NCBI GenBank assembly: GCA_902797345.1
Contig: CADBSL010000080.1
Location: forward strand, 1 to 11,923
Length of the DNA stretch: 11,923 bases
Direction of reading: 5' to 3'
DNA from: an uncultured Eubacteriales bacterium
GTDB taxonomy: Bacteria > Bacillota > Clostridia > Peptostreptococcales > Anaerovoracaceae
The notes below the pieces were generated by a model. It was not told the DNA's origin and searched no databases. It saw only the letters and a list, made by a program, of their open reading frames with translations. This document shows positions 8,705 to 11,923 of this stretch, in pieces (the stretch's first letter is position 1; the number at the start of each line of letters is the position of its first letter). The position numbers and the translations under genes were made by a program.

Positions 8705-9391
8705 ATGGCATTGTATGGGATCGCGGACCTGCACCTGTCCTTCACGGCAGACAAACCCATGGACATCTACGGCCCCGCCTGGAAAGACCATACTTCGCGA
8801 GTGGAAGAGAACTGGCGGGAGCTGGTGCGGGAAGAGGACACGGTGATCATCGCCGGGGACATTTCCTGGGGACTGAAGCTGGAGGAAGCCATGGCGGATC
8901 TGGAGTGGATCCACCGCCTGCCGGGGATGAAGGTGCTGTTCAAAGGAAATCATGACCCTTGGTGGGCGTCGATCTCGAAGTTGAACAACCTCTTCGACGA
9001 TATGTTCTTCGTGCAGAACAGCTTTTATCCCTACGGGGATCGGGCTATCTGCGGGACAAGAGGGTGGCTCTGCCCCGGCAGCAGCGAATTCAAGACCCAT
9101 GACGAGAAGATCTATGCCCGGGAACAGCTGAGGCTTCGGGCGTCGTTGGATTCGGCCCGGAAAGCCGGGTTTGAAAAGATCATCGGCGCGCTGCATTACC
9201 CCCCGACGAATGATAAACTGGAGATGTCCGCTTTTGTGGAGATCTTTAACGAATATGGCGTGGAACAGGTGGTCTACGGACACCTTCACGGTGAGACAAA
9301 GGAGACGGTGCCGGACATGAAAATGGGCTGCACCACCTTTTCCCTGATCGCCTGTGACGCGCTGCAGTGCAGACCGCAGAGGATATTGTAA
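8705..9391 (+). CDS. Calcineurin-like metallophosphoesterase
   Basis: 228 aa with the full set of dinuclear-metal motifs of the calcineurin-like phosphoesterase fold: D8-x-H10 (ADLHL), G51-D52 (GDISWG), G81-N82-H83-D84 (GNHDPWW), H164 (GALHYPP) and GH193-x-H195 (GHLHG). Such enzymes hydrolyse phosphomonoesters or phosphodiesters in the cytosol. The W-rich GDISWG/GNHDPWW form is typical of a small predicted-phosphohydrolase subgroup with no assigned substrate that I can name. AGGAGG at 8692-8697, 7 nt before ATG, sets the start. No clear promoter is visible between the terminator and the gene. Downstream, after a heptad-rich spacer, lies deoB, so the two may be one transcript. No signal peptide or membrane segment is seen. 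Confidence 0.9.
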   Translation: MALYGIADLHLSFTADKPMDIYGPAWKDHTSRVEENWRELVREEDTVIIAGDISWGLKLEEAMADLEWIHRLPGMKVLFKGNHDPWWASISKLNNLFDDMFFVQNSFYPYGDRAICGTRGWLCPGSSEFKTHDEKIYAREQLRLRASLDSARKAGFEKIIGALHYPPTNDKLEMSAFVEIFNEYGVEQVVYGHLHGETKETVPDMKMGCTTFSLIACDALQCRPQRIL

Positions 9392-9394
9392 GAA

Positions 9395-9467
9395 GACTAA
9401 AGACTGAAGTCAGGAGTCAGAAGAGAAGCTTCTTCTTGGGACTCCAGACTCCGGACTCAAGACTCAA
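9395..9467. repeat. GACTNNA-type 7-bp repeat element with inverted arms
   Basis: Beginning 3 nt after the metallophosphoesterase stop (9389-9391) are GACTAAA and GACTGAA (9395-9408). The orientation then flips to GTCAGGA and GTCAGAA (9409-9422), followed by a palindromic centre, AGAAGCTTCT (9424-9433). The sequence then returns to GACTCCA, GACTCCG, GACTCAA, GACTCAA (9440-9467) in exact 7-bp phase. The central part can fold into an imperfect hairpin, roughly 9409-9429 against 9430-9452. AAGGAG (9467-9472), the deoB ribosome binding site, starts at the last base of the array. The unit family is the same as in the thrS upstream region. Confidence 0.82.
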
Positions 9468-9478
9468 AGGAGAAAAAA

Positions 9479-10663
9479 ATGAAACGAGCAACATTGATCG
9501 TACTGGACAGCCTGGGCGTGGGACAGATGCCGGACGCGGAGAAATTCGGCGATGTGGACGTGGATACTCTGGGCCACATCGTGGAGACGGTGCCGGACAT
9601 CCACATGGAACACCTGAAGGATTTCGGTATGGGCAACATCGACGGAGTAGACCCGGCGGTGGGAGGCGAAGAAGCCTCTCAGATCCTGGCCAATTACGGC
9701 AAGGCCCGGGAAGTCTCCAACGGGAAGGATACCATCACCGGCCACTGGGAGCTGGCGGGGCTGATCACAAAAGTGCCCTTTGTGACCTTCCATGAAGGAT
9801 TCCCGCAGGAATTCATCAAAAAATTCGAAGAAGAGATCGGAACGGAAGTGCTGGGCAATTATGCTGCTTCCGGCACGGAGATCATCAAAGTACTGGGACC
9901 GGAGCACATCGCCACCGGCAAACCCATCGTCTACACGTCCAATGACAGCGTGTTCCAGATCGCTGCCCACGAGGACGTCATCCCGCCGGAACGGCTGTGG
10001 GAGATCTGCCGGATCGCCCGCCGGCTTTTGGTGGGAGAGTGGCAGGTGGGACGGGTCATCGCCCGGCCCTTCATCGGCAAGGACGGGGACTACACCCGGA
10101 CCGCCAACCGCCGGGACTTCGCCGTATCGCCTCCCAGCCCCACCCTGCTGGATAATGTTAAGGATGCGGGACAGAAAGTCTGGGCCGTGGGGAAGATCGA
10201 AGATATCTTCAATAAGCAGGGCGTCACCGACGCCGTCCACACCCAGAGCAATGAGGACGGGATCCTGAAGACCATCGGCCTGCTGCAGGACGAATTCGAG
10301 GGCTTCATCTTCACCAATCTGGTGGATTTCGACGCGAAATTCGGTCACCGGAGAGACCCGGTCGGGTACGCCCGAGCCATCGAAGAATTCGACCGCTATC
10401 TGCCACAGATCATAGATACCATGCACGAAGAAGACATCCTGATCCTCTGCGCAGACCACGGGAACGACCCCACTTACATCGGCTACGACCACACCCGGGA
10501 ATACATCCCCGTCATGGTCTACGGCAAGAAGCTGAAGAAAGGCGTGGACCTGGGGATCCTGGAAACCTTCGCCGACGTCGGCGCCACTATCGCGGATTAT
10601 CTGGGCGTTGCGTATACCGGCGCCGGATCTTCGTTCTTGAATAAGATTGAAGATGGGAGATAG
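9479..10663 (+). CDS. deoB: Phosphopentomutase
   Basis: Interconverts ribose-1-phosphate and ribose-5-phosphate (and the deoxyribose equivalents), linking nucleoside phosphorolysis to central metabolism; cytosolic, Mn-dependent, alkaline-phosphatase superfamily. At 394 aa it has normal length. Metal and active-site residues are present: D10 (VLDSLGVGQMPDA), the phosphorylated T85 (GKDTITGHWE), D156 (SNDSVFQIAAHE), D285 and H290 (VDFDAKFGH), D326-H327 (ADHGND) and H338 (YDHTRE). These track the Bacillus enzyme numbering closely. AAGGAG at 9467-9472 lies 6 nt before ATG. The next gene is a nucleoside phosphorylase, the enzyme that supplies its substrate. The final codons (Asp-Gly-Arg-stop) lie within a 7-bp tandem repeat, so the C-terminal tail and stop codon are repeat-derived. 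Confidence 0.97.
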   Translation: MKRATLIVLDSLGVGQMPDAEKFGDVDVDTLGHIVETVPDIHMEHLKDFGMGNIDGVDPAVGGEEASQILANYGKAREVSNGKDTITGHWELAGLITKVPFVTFHEGFPQEFIKKFEEEIGTEVLGNYAASGTEIIKVLGPEHIATGKPIVYTSNDSVFQIAAHEDVIPPERLWEICRIARRLLVGEWQVGRVIARPFIGKDGDYTRTANRRDFAVSPPSPTLLDNVKDAGQKVWAVGKIEDIFNKQGVTDAVHTQSNEDGILKTIGLLQDEFEGFIFTNLVDFDAKFGHRRDPVGYARAIEEFDRYLPQIIDTMHEEDILILCADHGNDPTYIGYDHTREYIPVMVYGKKLKKGVDLGILETFADVGATIADYLGVAYTGAGSSFLNKIEDGR

Positions 10664-10678
10664 GAGATAGGAGAGAGA
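10651..10678 (+). repeat. AGATAGG-type 7-bp tandem array overlapping the end of deoB
   Basis: Four exact-phase units: AGATGGG (10651-10657), AGATAGG (10658-10664), AGATAGG (10665-10671) and the degenerate AGAGAGA (10672-10678). The deoB stop TAG (10661-10663) is inside the second unit. The purine-rich units contain GGAG, as do the units at the other loci. Confidence 0.8.
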
Positions 10679-10683
10679 ATCGT

Positions 10684-10720
10684 GAGGGCTGCTGATTCCT
10701 TGGGCTTCGCCCTCAGAATG
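10684..10720. repeat. Small hairpin motif resembling a dispersed intergenic repeat
   Basis: GGGC-TTC-GCCC (10702-10712) forms a tight hairpin. GAGGGC (10684-10689) can alternatively pair with GCCCTC (10709-10714). The surrounding words GATTCC...GCTTCGCCCTCAGAATG (from 10694) resemble, from memory, an ATTCTGAG-GCGAAGC-type intergenic repeat seen in many bacterial genomes. That resemblance is unverified here; the hairpin itself is seen. Confidence 0.5.
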
Positions 10721-10890
10721 AAAAAAGGCGGCTAAAGGTGAATTCGAACGTCGCAGGGACATTGTTGAGCCGCCGGTCCTTAGCGATCGGCGAGCTCCGA
10801 AGGAGCGAAGACGGAGCTTAGTACCGCTGCGAGCGAACACATAGCGAAAGCGTGTCCCGAGATGTTCGAAGGAACTTAGCCGCCGTATTT
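10721..10890. repeat. About 170-bp nested palindromic element with terminal inverted repeats
   Basis: The ends AAAAAAGGCGGCTAA (10721-10735) and TTAGCCGCCGTATTT (10876-10890) are inverted repeats matching at 13 of 15 positions. Complementarity continues inward: TTCGAA at 10743-10748 with 10865-10870, and GGGAC at 10756-10760 with GTCCC at 10854-10858 (offset by one). Internal hairpins include GGCGGCT (10727-10733) with AGCCGCC (10768-10774), AGCTCCG (10793-10799) with CGGAGCT (10812-10818), and ACAC/GTGT plus GC around a GAAA loop near 10838-10855. It contains no plausible ORF or transposase. It fits a non-autonomous mobile element or a structured RNA element. No convincing target-site duplication is visible. 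It separates deoB from the phosphorylase gene. Confidence 0.75.
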
Positions 10891-10906
10891 GAAAGATGAG
10901 GATCAC

Positions 10907-11923
10907 ATGTTATTCAAAGATTTAATTGAAAAGAAACGCGACGGCGGCAAACTGACCCGGGACGAGATCGAATTCTTCATCACCGGCTACACCGCCGGCG
11001 ACATCCCGGACTACCAGGTATCCGCCCTCCTGATGGCCATCTATTTCCAGGGACTGGACCGGGAAGAGACCTTCTACCTGACGGATGCCATGAAGCGCTC
11101 CGGCGACGTGGCGGATCTGACCGCCATCCCGGGGATCAAAGTAGACAAACACAGCACCGGCGGCGTGGGAGATAAGACCACCCTCATCGTCGCACCTCTG
11201 TGCGCCGCCTGCGGCGTGCCGGTGGCGAAGATGAGCGGCCGGGGACTGGGGTTCACCGGCGGCACCGTGGACAAGATGGAAGCCATCCCGGGCTTTCGGA
11301 CCGCGCTGGAACAGGAAGAATTTGAGGAGATCGTGAAAACCACCGGCATGAGCGTCATCGGCCAGAGTGCCCACATCGCAGCGGCGGATAAGAAACTGTA
11401 TGCACTGCGAGACGTGACCGCCACGGTGGCGAACATCGGCCTGATCACCTCCTCCATCATGAGCAAAAAACTGGCCTCCGGCAGTGACGCCATCGTATTG
11501 GACGTGAAGACCGGCCGGGGCGCCTTCATGAAGACCCTGGAGGATTCCCGGCAGCTGGCGGAGTGGATGGTGGATATCGGCAAACGCTCCGGCAAGAAGA
11601 TGGCCGCCTTCATCACGGACATGGAGCAGCCCCTGGGGAAGGGCGTGGGAAACTCCATCGAAGTCCTGGAAGCCATCGAGACCCTGAAGGGCAAGGGGCC
11701 GGAAGATATCACGGAACTGTCCCGGCAGCTGGCGGGGTATATGATCTACATCGGCGGGAAGGCCTCCTCCCACGGGGAGGGCGTGACCATGGCGGATCGC
11801 TGCATCGCCGACGGCAGCGGACTGAAGCAGTTCCGGGCCTTCGTAAAGGCCCAGGGCGGAGACCCGCGGATCACGGAAGATCCTCTGCTGTTCCCCCAGG
11901 CTTCCTGCGTGGTGGAATTGAAG
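10907..11923 (+). CDS. pdp: Pyrimidine-nucleoside (thymidine) phosphorylase, 5' part (runs off window)
   Basis: The frame is open from ATG 10907 to the window end (339 codons of the usual 430-440). It phosphorolyses thymidine and/or uridine to base and (deoxy)ribose-1-phosphate, the substrate of the DeoB encoded upstream. The phosphate-binding signature KHSTGGVGDKTT (81-92) is followed by AKMSGRGLGFTGGTVDK (107-123). Substrate-contacting R168, S183 and K187 lie in YALRDVTATV...SSIMSKK, tracking E. coli DeoA numbering by a constant offset of 3. GAGGA at 10898-10902 precedes the ATG. The family includes DeoA (thymidine-specific) and Pdp (broader specificity); the pdp symbol is a guess based on the probable Gram-positive origin. 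The C-terminal domain is outside the window. Confidence 0.94.
   Translation, partial: MLFKDLIEKKRDGGKLTRDEIEFFITGYTAGDIPDYQVSALLMAIYFQGLDREETFYLTDAMKRSGDVADLTAIPGIKVDKHSTGGVGDKTTLIVAPLCAACGVPVAKMSGRGLGFTGGTVDKMEAIPGFRTALEQEEFEEIVKTTGMSVIGQSAHIAAADKKLYALRDVTATVANIGLITSSIMSKKLASGSDAIVLDVKTGRGAFMKTLEDSRQLAEWMVDIGKRSGKKMAAFITDMEQPLGKGVGNSIEVLEAIETLKGKGPEDITELSRQLAGYMIYIGGKASSHGEGVTMADRCIADGSGLKQFRAFVKAQGGDPRITEDPLLFPQASCVVELK

Noticed and set aside
10715..10896. Target-site duplication around the palindromic element
   Set aside because: The flanking bases (CAGAATG and GAAAGAT sides) show no convincing direct repeat, so recent transposition cannot be claimed.
9464..10906. 480-codon minus-strand ORF covering deoB and the repeat region
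   Set aside because: It is a shadow of deoB that runs through the palindromic element; no motifs and no ribosome binding site.

Overview
The window looks like chromosomal DNA of a Gram-positive anaerobe of the Clostridia. The basis is the protein set (a butyryl-CoA/4-hydroxybutyrate-type CoA-transferase, a lipoteichoic-acid-synthase-like membrane enzyme, a ThrRS lacking TGS), strong AGGAG-type ribosome binding sites, SigA-like promoters, and GC-rich coding sequence that favours CGG and CTG codons. No genus can be named from the sequence alone. There is no phage, plasmid, CRISPR or transposase gene.

Layout. (1) 1-489: 3' part of a Cof-type HAD phosphatase, converging on thrS (545-2332, minus) across a shared bidirectional terminator. 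(2) 2339-2599: divergent intergenic region with a minus-strand promoter for thrS, a 7-bp tandem array, and a plus-strand promoter for the next operon. (3) 2600-5206: CoA-transferase and adenosylhomocysteinase-like gene, 15 nt apart. (4) 5236-7968: a 910-residue LTA-synthase-like protein whose C-terminal third resembles a glycerophosphodiester phosphodiesterase (GDPD) that has lost its active-site residues. (5) 8015-8647: nitroreductase with its own promoter and terminator. (6) 8705-9391: small metallophosphoesterase. (7) 9479-11923: phosphopentomutase (deoB) and the first 339 codons of a pyrimidine-nucleoside phosphorylase. Together these two route nucleoside ribose or deoxyribose phosphates into central metabolism. 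The adenosylhomocysteinase-like enzyme also yields a purine nucleoside, so nucleoside salvage is a partial theme.

Most of the unexplained signal lies between the genes. Four junctions carry short arrays of 7-bp tandem repeats with different unit sequences (GACTYMA-type twice, AGCTRRR-type once, AGATAGG-type once). Three of the four begin at, or within a few bases of, the stop codon of the upstream gene. One array contains the Shine-Dalgarno sequence of the next gene, and another contains the last three codons and stop codon of deoB. The deoB-pdp junction also carries a small hairpin motif and a roughly 170-bp nested palindromic element with terminal inverted repeats. The heptad family, the palindromic element and the LTA synthase/pseudo-GDPD fusion are the observations most worth following. 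The rest is ordinary housekeeping content.
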